A stretch of DNA of 52,700 nucleotides from Acetobacteraceae bacterium (GTDB taxonomy: Bacteria > Pseudomonadota > Alphaproteobacteria > Acetobacterales > Acetobacteraceae). The notes under the pieces are model-generated. The model did no database searches, had not been told where the DNA came from, and saw nothing but the letters and a program-made list of their open reading frames with translations. The position numbers and the translations under genes were made by a program. The stretch's first letter is position 1, and the number at the start of each line of letters is the position of its first letter. Where the stretch lies: assembly GCA_024280945.1 (NCBI GenBank), contig JAMXLO010000010.1, forward strand, positions 1-52,700. Direction: 5' to 3'. Of the stretch, positions 16,294-24,709 are shown piece by piece.

Positions 16294-17151
16294 ATGATGG
16301 TCGGCGGTTCACAACGCGGCATTGGGCCAAGGGAAGCACGGCCCTGGACATTCTATGCGCTCGGCGTTCTGTTCGGCACGTTCCTGCTGTTTCTCTACGG
16401 ACCGATGTTGGTGATCTACCTGCTGTCGTTCCAGGGACCCAATGGCGGCGTCACCTTTCCCATGGTGGGCGTCTCGCTTCAGTGGTTCCGCGACATCTTC
16501 AAGCCCGGGCAGATGGCGAACATCCCCATCGCATTCACCCGCTCGATCGAGTTGGCCGCTGTGGTGTCGCTGCTCACCGTGGTGATCTCGGTCGCCGCCG
16601 CGCTTGGCTTCCGCCGACGCTTTCCAGGCTCTGGCGTGGTGTTCTACTTCGCCGTTGCCAGCCTGGTGATGCCAAGCCTGCTGGTCGGGTTCGGCATCGG
16701 GCTCGGCTTCCAGTTTCTCGGCTGGCAAACCAGCCTGTTCACCTCCGCACTTGGCGCACAGCTGACCTGGACCCTGCCGTTCGGGCTGTTCGCGATGTTC
16801 GCCGTGGTGAACCGGTTCAACCGCAGCTACGAGGAAGCGGCCAATGACCTCGGCGCCACCGCGTGGCAGCGGCTGCGCTACGTCACCCTGCCGATCCTGC
16901 TGCCGGGGATCATCGGTGTGGCAATGGGGGCATTCACGCTGTCCTATGACGAATACGCCCGCACCACGCTGGCGATCGGTCGCAACAACACGCTGCCGCT
17001 GGAGATCTATGCGCTGATTTCCAGCGCAACATCTCCGGTGCTGTTCGCGATTGGCACGTTGACCACGTCGGTCTCGTTTCTGATCATCGGCACCACGTTG
17101 GTCGTTGTCTGGCGCATGCAGCGGCGTCGTGCAGTCATGGTTGGCGAGTGA
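16294..17151 (+). CDS. ABC importer permease, PotC-like
   Basis: Second inner-membrane permease of operon 1, 285 residues with about six membrane spans, for example YALGVLFGTFLLFLYGPMLV near the N-terminus and VLFAIGTLTTSVSFLIIGTT near the C-terminus. The EAA loop is YEEAANDLGATAWQRLRYVTLPILLPG. It starts 4 bp after the first permease and its stop overlaps the ATPase start. Together the two permeases form the heterodimeric channel expected for PotB/PotC-type importers. The reverse-strand open frame across it is a shadow. Confidence 0.88.
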   Translation: MMVGGSQRGIGPREARPWTFYALGVLFGTFLLFLYGPMLVIYLLSFQGPNGGVTFPMVGVSLQWFRDIFKPGQMANIPIAFTRSIELAAVVSLLTVVISVAAALGFRRRFPGSGVVFYFAVASLVMPSLLVGFGIGLGFQFLGWQTSLFTSALGAQLTWTLPFGLFAMFAVVNRFNRSYEEAANDLGATAWQRLRYVTLPILLPGIIGVAMGAFTLSYDEYARTTLAIGRNNTLPLEIYALISSATSPVLFAIGTLTTSVSFLIIGTTLVVVWRMQRRRAVMVGE

Positions 17152-18143
17152 TGGACGCACGATCCGAGATCGAGCTGGTAGCCGTCAGCAAGCGCTTCGG
17201 CGCAACAATGGCGGTGAGCGGCGTATCCCTGCGCATCCCAGGCGCAAGCTATTGCTGCCTGTTGGGCCCCAGCGGCTGTGGCAAAACCACCACGCTGCGC
17301 ATGATCGCCGGTCACGAGGCGGCAACCGACGGCGACATCCTGATCGGTGGTCAGAACGTCACGCTGCTGCCGCCAATACGTCGTGGCACCGCGATGATGT
17401 TCCAGAGCTATGCGCTGTTTCCGCACCTCAACTGCCTCGACAATGTCGCCTTCAGCCTTAAGATGCGCGGCGTGCGCAAGGCGGAGCGGCATGCATCGGC
17501 GCGCGAATACCTTGCCCTGGTTCACATGGAGCAATACGGCGAGAGGCTGCCGTCGCAACTATCCGGCGGTCAGCAGCAGCGCGTCGCACTGGCGCGTGCG
17601 CTGATCACCCGGCCACGCGTGCTGCTGCTGGATGAACCGCTATCGGCGCTCGATCCTTTCCTTCGTACCCGCGTGCGCGAGGAGCTGAAACGGCTACAGC
17701 GTGAACTCGGCATCACCTTCATTCACGTGACTCACAGCCAGGATGAGGCGATGGCGATGGCCGACCTTATGGTGGTGATGGAGGAGGGCGAGATTCGCCA
17801 GTCAGGTCCGCCGCGCGATATATTCGAGCGCCCAACGAATGCATTCATTGCTCGCTTCATCGGTGGCCATAATGTGCTGCCCACCGAGCGCGGGCTGATC
17901 GCTATACGGGCCGACCGTTGCCGGCTCGCGGGTGCGCCGGGCGCGGGTCCTTGCGTTTCGGGACACATTGCCGCAGTGGAATACCAGGGCGCTATGGTGC
18001 GCGTTGCACTGGCAACCGACGCTGGTGAGGAGGCTTCAGCGTTGCTGCCCGACAATGATTTCTATGCCCATCCAGTATCGCCCGGTGATGCGGCGACACT
18101 GATGTGGTCGGAGCGTGACGCGCATGTCCTGGCGGACGCATAA
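17151..18143 (+). CDS. ABC importer ATPase, PotA-like
   Basis: ATPase of the operon 1 importer, about 330 residues. Walker A is GPSGCGKTT, the signature LSGGQQQRVALARAL, Walker B VLLLDEPLSALD, and the switch histidine lies in HVTHSQDEA. After the ABC domain comes a short TOBE-like domain (about residues 235-330), as in PotA/MalK-type subunits. The ATG at 17151 overlaps the permease stop (TGATG); a GTG one codon earlier is an alternative. It is the last gene of operon 1 and its stop abuts the end of a degenerate binding-protein gene on the other strand. Confidence 0.88.
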   Translation: MDARSEIELVAVSKRFGATMAVSGVSLRIPGASYCCLLGPSGCGKTTTLRMIAGHEAATDGDILIGGQNVTLLPPIRRGTAMMFQSYALFPHLNCLDNVAFSLKMRGVRKAERHASAREYLALVHMEQYGERLPSQLSGGQQQRVALARALITRPRVLLLDEPLSALDPFLRTRVREELKRLQRELGITFIHVTHSQDEAMAMADLMVVMEEGEIRQSGPPRDIFERPTNAFIARFIGGHNVLPTERGLIAIRADRCRLAGAPGAGPCVSGHIAAVEYQGAMVRVALATDAGEEASALLPDNDFYAHPVSPGDAATLMWSERDAHVLADA

Positions 18144-18575
18144 TCAATGCATGCCAATGCCGTGCGCGCTAATCAGCCCATCCGGGACCGGCACGAAACC
18201 CTGTACCCTTGCCGACAGGCCGCGATATTTTCCAGGTCCATAGATGATCGACAGGTCGTGTGCCGCCTGCTCCCAGACCTTGCTGTAAATCGTTCGTCTA
18301 TCACCGACATTCTCATTTGCCATGCCTGGTCGGGCAGAGCATCGAGCGAGGCATTGGTGTGGTGCTCCCCGCAGGTGGATCAGTAGTGTCTGCCAATCAC
18401 TCCACTCGTAGCCGGTGGCCAGCTGGGGCACGATTCAGGTGCTGGTCGATGGCGAACAGCTTGTCGCACAACCCGGCGAACACGATGCGGCCGGTGTAGG
18501 TCGTGGCCAGTGTCGGATCCTGCACATCGGGGGTCGTCGCGCATGGCAGTGCATAGGTCCGCACTCTGCAGGCGG
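18144..18575 (-). pseudogene. Remnant of a DppA-like (family 5) solute-binding protein, internally deleted and frameshifted
   Basis: On the minus strand, pieces of one protein appear in the right order but in different frames. First comes PDVQDPTLATTYTGRIVF with AGLCDKLFAIDQHLN, the start of the mature domain. Then VPQLATGYEWSDWQTLLIHL, followed by NASLDAL-DQA. Last is TIYSKVWEQAAHDLSIIYG with LSARVQGFVPVPDGLI, the C-terminus, ending at TGA 18144-18146. In intact family members roughly 350 residues lie between the second and third pieces. So the gene has suffered a large internal deletion plus at least two frameshifts. The stop touches the ATPase stop of operon 1. The signal-peptide end (beyond about 18575) is not recognisable. 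It probably belonged to a third transporter that has since been lost. Confidence 0.7.
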
Positions 18576-18646
18576 CTTATTGAGGCAGCCTTGCTCACCC
18601 GCATGTCGCTTGCATACTTGTAGCGGATGATCGAGGGAGCGGATCG

Positions 18647-19963
18647 ATGGCGGCAAAGCCGTTTCATCTAGGCTGGTTTCTGCAAGGCTCCAGCGCACAG
18701 GCTTGGGGTGAAAGTTGGACCGGCCATATCGGCACGACCTGGATGGTGCCAGAGCTCTTCATCGATCTCGCGCGCTCGCTGGAGCGCGCCTGCTTCGATT
18801 ACGTGCTGATTGAGGATTCGTCCTATGTCGGCGAAAGCTGGGGCGGCTCGACGGAACTGTATCTAAAGCACGCGATCGCCGTGCCGCGCCAGGATCCATC
18901 GGTGGTGGCATCGCTGATGACGCAGGCAACCTCACGCATCGGCATCGTGCCGACGTTCGGCACCTTTGCCTATCCGCCATATTTACTGGCTCGCCTGGTG
19001 GCGACGCTCGATCAGGTGTCACAAGGCCGCATCGGCTGGAACGCGGTCACCGGCAGTTCCGACTTTGCAGCGATGAACTTCGGCATGCCCGGCATGCCGG
19101 AGCACGACCTGCGCTACGAAATGGCCGATGAGTACATGGAGGTCTGCCGCCGGCTCTGGGCATCATGGGAACCGGGAGCGATCATTGCTGATCGGCATAG
19201 TGGATTCCTGGTCGACCATACCAAGGTTCATGCTGTCAACTTTGAAGGTCGCTACTTCAAGACCCGCGGCCCGCTCAACTCCGGTCCCTGTCCGCAGGGC
19301 CAGCCGGTGATCGCCCAGGCTGGCGGTTCGCCACGTGGTAGACAGTTTGCAGCGCAAAACGCGGATACCATCGTTGCACACATCAAGGGCATCGCCGGCA
19401 TGAAGGCATACCGTGACGACGTCCGCGCCCGCATGATCGCCTGCGACCGTGATCCGGACCGCTGCAAGGTGCTTTTTCTCGTTGCACCGATCATCGGCGA
19501 AACGGAGCAGGAGGCACAAGAGAAGCAACGTCTACGGGTTGCACGAGCTGCGGCGCAGATTCCGCAGCGCCTGGCACATCTCGGCAAGATCACCAATATC
19601 GATTTTGGGCGCTTCGATCTTGATAAGCCTCTGCCGGACGACATTACCACCAACGGCCACCAGCAGACGCTGGATGAGTTCCGGCGGAAGCATGCCGGTA
19701 AGTCGCTCCGCGAGGCGATGACCGCAGATAGCGCATCGGCACTTTCTATCGACCTGGTCGGCACGCCGGATACTGTGGCTGCGCAGATGGCCGAGGTAAT
19801 GGAGGAGGTCGGCGGTGACGGTTTCCTGTTCTCGCTCCCCAACGTCAACCGGCGTACGCTTGCGGAAGTCGAGGACGGGCTGGTGCCGGCGTTGCAGGAT
19901 CGCGGCCTGGTCCGCGCGGCTTACACCTATAAGCAGTTTCGCGATAACCTCCTGGAGTTCTGA
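18647..19963 (+). CDS. NtaA/SnaA/DszA-type flavin monooxygenase (LLM class)
   Basis: FMNH2-dependent two-component-type monooxygenase of 438 residues, first gene of operon 2. Family marks are HLGWFLQGSSAQAWG at the N-terminus, DYVLIEDSSYVGE, the active-site region GRIGWNAVTGSSDFAAMNFG, DEYMEVCRRLW, and QAGGSPRGRQFAAQNAD, the flavin-phosphate loop. Relatives cleave C-N or C-S bonds (nitrilotriacetate, EDTA, dibenzothiophene sulfone, N-acetyl-S-succinocysteine). A reduced flavin must be supplied by a reductase that is not visible nearby. GAGGGAG stands 8 bp before the ATG, and the M20 hydrolase gene follows after 13 bp. Specificity is unknown. Confidence 0.85.
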   Translation: MAAKPFHLGWFLQGSSAQAWGESWTGHIGTTWMVPELFIDLARSLERACFDYVLIEDSSYVGESWGGSTELYLKHAIAVPRQDPSVVASLMTQATSRIGIVPTFGTFAYPPYLLARLVATLDQVSQGRIGWNAVTGSSDFAAMNFGMPGMPEHDLRYEMADEYMEVCRRLWASWEPGAIIADRHSGFLVDHTKVHAVNFEGRYFKTRGPLNSGPCPQGQPVIAQAGGSPRGRQFAAQNADTIVAHIKGIAGMKAYRDDVRARMIACDRDPDRCKVLFLVAPIIGETEQEAQEKQRLRVARAAAQIPQRLAHLGKITNIDFGRFDLDKPLPDDITTNGHQQTLDEFRRKHAGKSLREAMTADSASALSIDLVGTPDTVAAQMAEVMEEVGGDGFLFSLPNVNRRTLAEVEDGLVPALQDRGLVRAAYTYKQFRDNLLEF

Positions 19964-19976
19964 CCGGGAGGAAGCG

Positions 19977-21578
19977 ATGCTGCTCAGTGCAACGCAACAA
20001 TCGGCACTCGACTGGATCGAGAAAAACCGCGCGCGCCTGTCGGAGTTCAATCGCAAAATCTGGGACTATGCCGAGCCCGCTTGGCGCGAGTACAAATCGG
20101 CGCGCGCCTACCGTGAACTGCTGCAGAAAGAAGGTTTCACTGTCGAGGAAGGCTCGGGCGGCATGCCCACGGCGTTCGCCGCGACCTGGGGCAGCGGTTC
20201 GCCGGTGCTGGGCGGCTACGCCGAATACGATGCAGTCCCCGGTCAGTCGCAGCAGGTCGTCCCGTACAAGGCGCCGCGCGAGGGCCTGCATCCTTGGGCT
20301 GCCGGGCATACCGATCCGCATTCCTCGCTGGGGACCACCGCACTCGCCGGCATCCTCGCGACCAAGGCGGCAATGCAGCGGCATGGCCTGCGCGGCACGC
20401 TGAAATTCTTTGGCGAACCCGCCGAGAAAGTGTGCGGGTCGAAGCCGGTGCATGCGGCAAAGGGCTATTACGACGGGTTTGATGCCTTCATCGCCTACCA
20501 CCCACACACAATGAACACGGTGCAGGGCGAAACGCAGTGCGGCGCGTATTGGAGCGTGGTGATCACCTTCGAAACCCCTGCGCCCGAGCGCTGGATCGAC
20601 AAGTCGCTGTTGCCGATCCGCACCTCGGCACATGCCGTCGCGCGCTGTCCGGGTGCAATCGACGCGCTCTGCCTGATGTACACGACGACGAAATATACCA
20701 AGGAGGCGATGTACCCGCACGCGGGCGCCTGGACCCTGAACGAGTTCATCCTCGCCGGGGGTGATGCAACATCGGACAACTTGCCGCCGCGGTTCAGCCA
20801 GATCCAGTACTCTTGGCGCTCGCCTTCACTTGCGGTGCAGCAGCAGATTCACCAGGTGCTGGTCAACAATGCGCGCCATGCCGCTGCCTCGTGTGGATGC
20901 CAGGCTTCGGTGCGTTGGGTCACCAAGACGCGCGTTGGGCTGCCGAACAGTACGATGATCGACCTCGCGTACCGCAACATGACGGCTGTCGGGGCGCCGG
21001 CCTTCGGCCGCGAGGCAAAGGAGTTCGCGCGCAAAATCCAGTCGAGCCTTGGCATTGCGCCGATGGACGATCCCTTTATCGTCGACAATCAGCGCCTGAC
21101 GCCGCCCGACGATTTTGAGACGCTGCAGCGCCGCAGCCTGCCACCGTCGCAGTTCCATATCGGCGCCGACGACTACGTCGAGTATAGTTGGCACGCGCCC
21201 GCGGTGCGCGTCTTCACCATGCGCCCGACTCTGCGTCCCCCTGACGAGGACTTCGAATACCCAGCCTGGTGCCGCAATGCGCTGGGTGGACTGCCGGATG
21301 CGATTGATCCGGGCCTGTTCCTCGGCGCCAAGACATTAGCAGCATCGTTTCTTGACCTGCTCGCACATCCCGAACTGCTGGAACGCGCCAAGGCTGAGTT
21401 CAACGACCGCACCGGCGGAGGTGTGGGCGGCAAGAAGTGGGTCGCGCCATTGCTGCCGCGCGATTTCACTCCGCCAGTGGATCTACGTTGGCCCGAATAT
21501 ATCACCACTGCGCGTGGCGAGGAGTGGTGGTTACCCACGCCGTTCTCGGATTCCGGTGCCGGGGAACGAATCACATAA
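19977..21578 (+). CDS. M20-family amidohydrolase, AbgB-like
   Basis: Metal-dependent amidohydrolase of 533 residues, similar in layout to AbgB (p-aminobenzoyl-glutamate hydrolase) and other M20 aminoacylases. Likely metal-site residues are D85 in YAEYDAVPG, H111/D113/H115 in GHTDPHSSLG, E147/E150 in FFGEPAEK and H175/H177 in AYHPHT. The segment WSVVITFETPAPERW begins the lid domain. The ATG at 19977 follows GGGAGGAAGCG. Frame openings further left are within the monooxygenase gene and are rejected. It should cleave an amide or acyl-amino bond, before or after the oxygenase step; a similar monooxygenase/M20/importer set is known in the Bacillus yxe operon. Confidence 0.82.
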   Translation: MLLSATQQSALDWIEKNRARLSEFNRKIWDYAEPAWREYKSARAYRELLQKEGFTVEEGSGGMPTAFAATWGSGSPVLGGYAEYDAVPGQSQQVVPYKAPREGLHPWAAGHTDPHSSLGTTALAGILATKAAMQRHGLRGTLKFFGEPAEKVCGSKPVHAAKGYYDGFDAFIAYHPHTMNTVQGETQCGAYWSVVITFETPAPERWIDKSLLPIRTSAHAVARCPGAIDALCLMYTTTKYTKEAMYPHAGAWTLNEFILAGGDATSDNLPPRFSQIQYSWRSPSLAVQQQIHQVLVNNARHAAASCGCQASVRWVTKTRVGLPNSTMIDLAYRNMTAVGAPAFGREAKEFARKIQSSLGIAPMDDPFIVDNQRLTPPDDFETLQRRSLPPSQFHIGADDYVEYSWHAPAVRVFTMRPTLRPPDEDFEYPAWCRNALGGLPDAIDPGLFLGAKTLAASFLDLLAHPELLERAKAEFNDRTGGGVGGKKWVAPLLPRDFTPPVDLRWPEYITTARGEEWWLPTPFSDSGAGERIT

Positions 21579-21594
21579 CAACAGGGAGTGCAGC

Positions 21595-22710
21595 ATGACC
21601 AGCCTGGATCGCCGCAGTTTCGTTGGCCTTGCCGCCTGGGCCACCGCCGGCATGGCCGCGCGCGGCGGCACACGCGCGCTCGCTCAGTCAGCGTCGCCAC
21701 CGAAACTGCCCGAAATCACGTCCATTCCCGACAAGCTGAAGGGCTCTGGCGCGGTCCGTATCGCCGGCTATGGCGGCACGGCGCAGGATGCCGAGCGCAC
21801 CGCTTACTTCCAACCCTTCGAGAAGCTGAGTGGCATCAAGACGATCGATGTTCCCGGCGCTGACCTCAACAAGGTCAAGGCCATGGTCGATACCGGCAAT
21901 ATCGAATGGGATGTCGTCCAGCTTGGGCGCTCCAGTGTCAAGAATCTGATGAAGAAGGGCGACTACTTCGAGAAGATCGACTACGAGCTGGTCGACGTCG
22001 ACAACATCGATCCGCTGTATCGCTACGACTACGCGCTGGATATGCTGGTGTGGTCCGAGGTGATGGCCTATCGCACTGATGCATTCAAAAGCGCAGTGCC
22101 AGTCGGTTGGGCCGACTTCTGGGATACCAGGAAGTTTCCCGGCGATCGCACGCTGACAGGAGCCGGACCGGTGACACCGGAACTGGAGTTTGCGCTGATG
22201 GCCGCCGGCGTTCCGGCTGACAAGCTATATCCGCTCGACATAGACAAGGCATTCGCGAGCTACGACAAGATCAAGGCAAGCGTGGTGAAGTGGTGGGAGA
22301 CCGGAGCGGTCCCTGTGCAGATGCTGAGTGATCGTGAGGTCGTGCTGGCCTCGGTATGGAATGGCCGCATGGCGGCGATCCAGGCTGCCGGTGTTCCGGC
22401 GGCAATCAGCTGGCAGCAAGGCCTGCTGAAGCGTGACTGCTGGGCAGTGCCCAAGAATTCACCGAACAAGGCCAACGCGATGAAGTTCATCGCCTTCAGC
22501 ACGATGGCAGTTCCGCAAGCCCGGCTGTCGATGCTGATCCCATACGGCTTCGTCAACGGCAAGTCGGCAGAGTATCTGAGCGAGCACCAGCTCGGGATTC
22601 TGCCCAGTGCCCCTGCCATTAAATCGCAGCTGGTGCCTTACAACTACGATTGGTGGGTGGACAACCGTGACGTCGTGGTTGGCCGCTGGAACAAGTGGAT
22701 CCTGGCCTGA
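21595..22710 (+). CDS. Extracellular solute-binding protein, polyamine-type, Tat-exported
   Basis: Binding protein of the operon 2 importer, 371 residues. The N-terminus SLDRRSFVGLAAWATAGMAA carries a twin-arginine motif and probable cleavage after RALAQ (about residue 31). The mature domain shows PotD-like stretches: VDTGNIEWDVVQLGRSSVKNL, YALDMLVWSEVMAYRTDAF, VGWADFWDTRKFPGDRTL and CWAVPKNSPNKANAMKFIAF. It begins 16 bp after the M20 gene with CAGGGAG upstream of the ATG. It is only loosely similar to the operon 1 binding protein, so the two importers probably take different substrates. Confidence 0.85.
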   Translation: MTSLDRRSFVGLAAWATAGMAARGGTRALAQSASPPKLPEITSIPDKLKGSGAVRIAGYGGTAQDAERTAYFQPFEKLSGIKTIDVPGADLNKVKAMVDTGNIEWDVVQLGRSSVKNLMKKGDYFEKIDYELVDVDNIDPLYRYDYALDMLVWSEVMAYRTDAFKSAVPVGWADFWDTRKFPGDRTLTGAGPVTPELEFALMAAGVPADKLYPLDIDKAFASYDKIKASVVKWWETGAVPVQMLSDREVVLASVWNGRMAAIQAAGVPAAISWQQGLLKRDCWAVPKNSPNKANAMKFIAFSTMAVPQARLSMLIPYGFVNGKSAEYLSEHQLGILPSAPAIKSQLVPYNYDWWVDNRDVVVGRWNKWILA

Positions 22711-22726
22711 ACCTGCGCCTCAGTTC

Positions 22727-22749
22727 ATGGCCGGCCTTGCGCCGGCCAT
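22727..22749 (+). other. Perfect stem-loop between binding protein and ATPase genes
   Basis: ATGGCCGGC at 22727-22735 pairs perfectly with GCCGGCCAT at 22741-22749 around a 5-base loop. No T-run follows, so it is not a standard terminator. Hairpins behind binding-protein genes often protect that part of the mRNA and raise its expression over the permeases. It lies within the open frame upstream of the ATPase and argues for an ATPase start downstream of it. Confidence 0.5.
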
Positions 22750-22754
22750 CCGTC

Positions 22755-23876
22755 GTGGCACCCGTCTCTGGCGATGCTCGGCGCGCAGTAGGCGGTGACA
22801 AGACACGCGGTGCCTCAGTTGCATTGTGCGGCATTGAGAAGCACTACGACAGTGTCGGTGCCGTGCGCGGCGTTTCACTCGACGTGCGCTCGGGTGAATT
22901 CCTGACGCTGCTTGGCCCGAGTGGCTCCGGCAAGACGACAACACTGATGATGATCGCCGGCTTCGAAACGCCGAATGCCGGCGACATCGCCATCGACGGA
23001 AGCTCCGTCCTGGCTTTGCCGCCATACAAGCGGAACATCGGCATGGTGTTCCAGAACTATGCGTTGTTCCCGCACCTGACGGCCGCCGACAACATCGGCT
23101 TTCCGCTGAAGCAGCGCGGCATCGATCGTGCAACGCGCACGCGATTGGTGGCGGCAAGCCTGGAACGGGTGCATCTGTCCGGATACGAACGGCGCTATCC
23201 GCGTCAGCTCTCCGGCGGTCAGCAACAGCGCGTCGCGCTGGCTCGCGCCATCGTGTTCCATCCGCGCCTGCTGCTGATGGATGAGCCGCTTGGGGCACTG
23301 GACAAGCAACTTCGGGAGAACCTGCAACTCGAGATGCGGCGGCTGCATGCCGATCTTGGTATCACCTTCATCTATGTGACGCATGACCAGGAAGAAGCGC
23401 TGACCATGTCCGACCGCGTCGCGGTCATGAACGAGGGTGTCGTCGTGCAGGTCGGTACGCCAGAGGACCTGTATGATCGACCATGTAATCGTTTTGTCGC
23501 GGCCTTCATTGGCGAATCAAATTTCTTGTCCGCTGTCGTGCGCGGGATCGAACGCAATATGCTCATCCTGGACTGCGCAGGCACGACGATACGTGCAATG
23601 GCCCTGCAGACACCAACTGCCGGAGAGGGCGTGACACTCGCGATCCGGCCAGAACGGCTTCGCTTCGCCGACGGAACAGCCTCAATGGCGGAGAATCGGA
23701 TCGCCATCACCGTCACCGATATGGTGTTCGCCGGCGACTGCTGCCGCTATCTTTGTCACACTGATTCCGGCGCCTCGCTTGTGCTGAAACAGCCGTCCGG
23801 CAGCACCGGCCGTCGCCGCCATCCCGGTGAGCGCGCCGATATCCTCTGGCCAGCCGGCGACGCCGTCATCGTCTGA
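22755..23876 (+). CDS. ABC importer ATPase, PotA-like (operon 2)
   Basis: ATPase of about 373 residues. Walker A is GPSGSGKTTT, signature LSGGQQQRVALARAI, Walker B LLLMDEPLGALD and switch histidine YVTHDQEEA, followed by a TOBE-type C-terminal domain containing LAIRPERLRFADG. The frame is open from a GTG at 22695 that overlaps the binding-protein gene. The first 20 codons of that version cover a stem-loop and have no family sequence, so I prefer the GTG at 22755; the start is uncertain. The stop overlaps the next permease start (TGATG). It clearly belongs to the operon 2 importer. Confidence 0.85.
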   Translation: MAPVSGDARRAVGGDKTRGASVALCGIEKHYDSVGAVRGVSLDVRSGEFLTLLGPSGSGKTTTLMMIAGFETPNAGDIAIDGSSVLALPPYKRNIGMVFQNYALFPHLTAADNIGFPLKQRGIDRATRTRLVAASLERVHLSGYERRYPRQLSGGQQQRVALARAIVFHPRLLLMDEPLGALDKQLRENLQLEMRRLHADLGITFIYVTHDQEEALTMSDRVAVMNEGVVVQVGTPEDLYDRPCNRFVAAFIGESNFLSAVVRGIERNMLILDCAGTTIRAMALQTPTAGEGVTLAIRPERLRFADGTASMAENRIAITVTDMVFAGDCCRYLCHTDSGASLVLKQPSGSTGRRRHPGERADILWPAGDAVIV

Positions 23877-24709
23877 TGCCGTCACGCGTCACTCCAATCC
23901 TCTTGGTGGTACCGCTCACGCTCTACATGCTGGCATTCTACGCACTGCCGGTGGCGTCGATGCTGCTCCGCAGCATCGCAGATCCCTCATGGACGGTGGA
24001 GAACTATCTTCGCCTGGCACATGATTCAGTATTTCTCGCGGTGTCCTGGAACACATTGCGCACGGCACTCGTCGTCACTCTTGGCACTCTTCTGCTTGGC
24101 TATCCCGTGGCACTGGCACTTTCGCGCCTGCGACATGGTGCGGCGGCAGTCGTGCTGGCGATCGTACTGCTGCCGTTCTGGACCAGCGTGTTGGTGCGCA
24201 GCTACGCCTGGATGGTGCTGCTTGGGCGCAGGGGCCTGATCAACGAACTGCTGCTTTCGGCCGGCCTTATCGACTCGCCATTGCGGTTGCTGAATACGCC
24301 GCTCGCGGTGCATGTCGCCATGATCCATATCCTGCTGCCATACATGATCCTACCCATCGCCAGCGTGCTGCGGCAGATCGACAGGGCGCTGCTTCGCGCT
24401 GCTGCCGGACTTGGTGCGTCGCCACGCCGTGTCTTCTCCCAGGTCGTCCTGCCGCTGTCCGTGCCAGGTGTTGTCGCTGGCATCCTGCTGGTGTTCGTGC
24501 TGTCACTTGGGTTCTACATAACGCCGGCACTGGTTGGCGGACCGCGCGACCTGATGCTGTCCATGCTGATCGCGCAGCAGGTGGACCTGCTGAATTGGCC
24601 GTATGCTGCCTGCCTTTCTGTTGCCTTGCTCGCGATGACCCTGTTGCTGATCCTGGTCCTCCAGCGACTGCCGGCAGTGCGCGCTGTATTGCGAGCAGCG
24701 ACGCAATGA
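23876..24709 (+). CDS. ABC importer permease, PotB-like (operon 2)
   Basis: Inner-membrane permease of 277 residues with about six membrane spans, starting at PILLVVPLTLYMLAFYALPV. The EAA-type loop reads LLRAAAGLGASPRRVFSQVVLPLS. It overlaps the ATPase stop at its start and the next permease by four bases (ATGA) at its end. Paired with the permease at 24706 it forms the channel of the second importer. Confidence 0.87.
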   Translation: MPSRVTPILLVVPLTLYMLAFYALPVASMLLRSIADPSWTVENYLRLAHDSVFLAVSWNTLRTALVVTLGTLLLGYPVALALSRLRHGAAAVVLAIVLLPFWTSVLVRSYAWMVLLGRRGLINELLLSAGLIDSPLRLLNTPLAVHVAMIHILLPYMILPIASVLRQIDRALLRAAAGLGASPRRVFSQVVLPLSVPGVVAGILLVFVLSLGFYITPALVGGPRDLMLSMLIAQQVDLLNWPYAACLSVALLAMTLLLILVLQRLPAVRAVLRAATQ

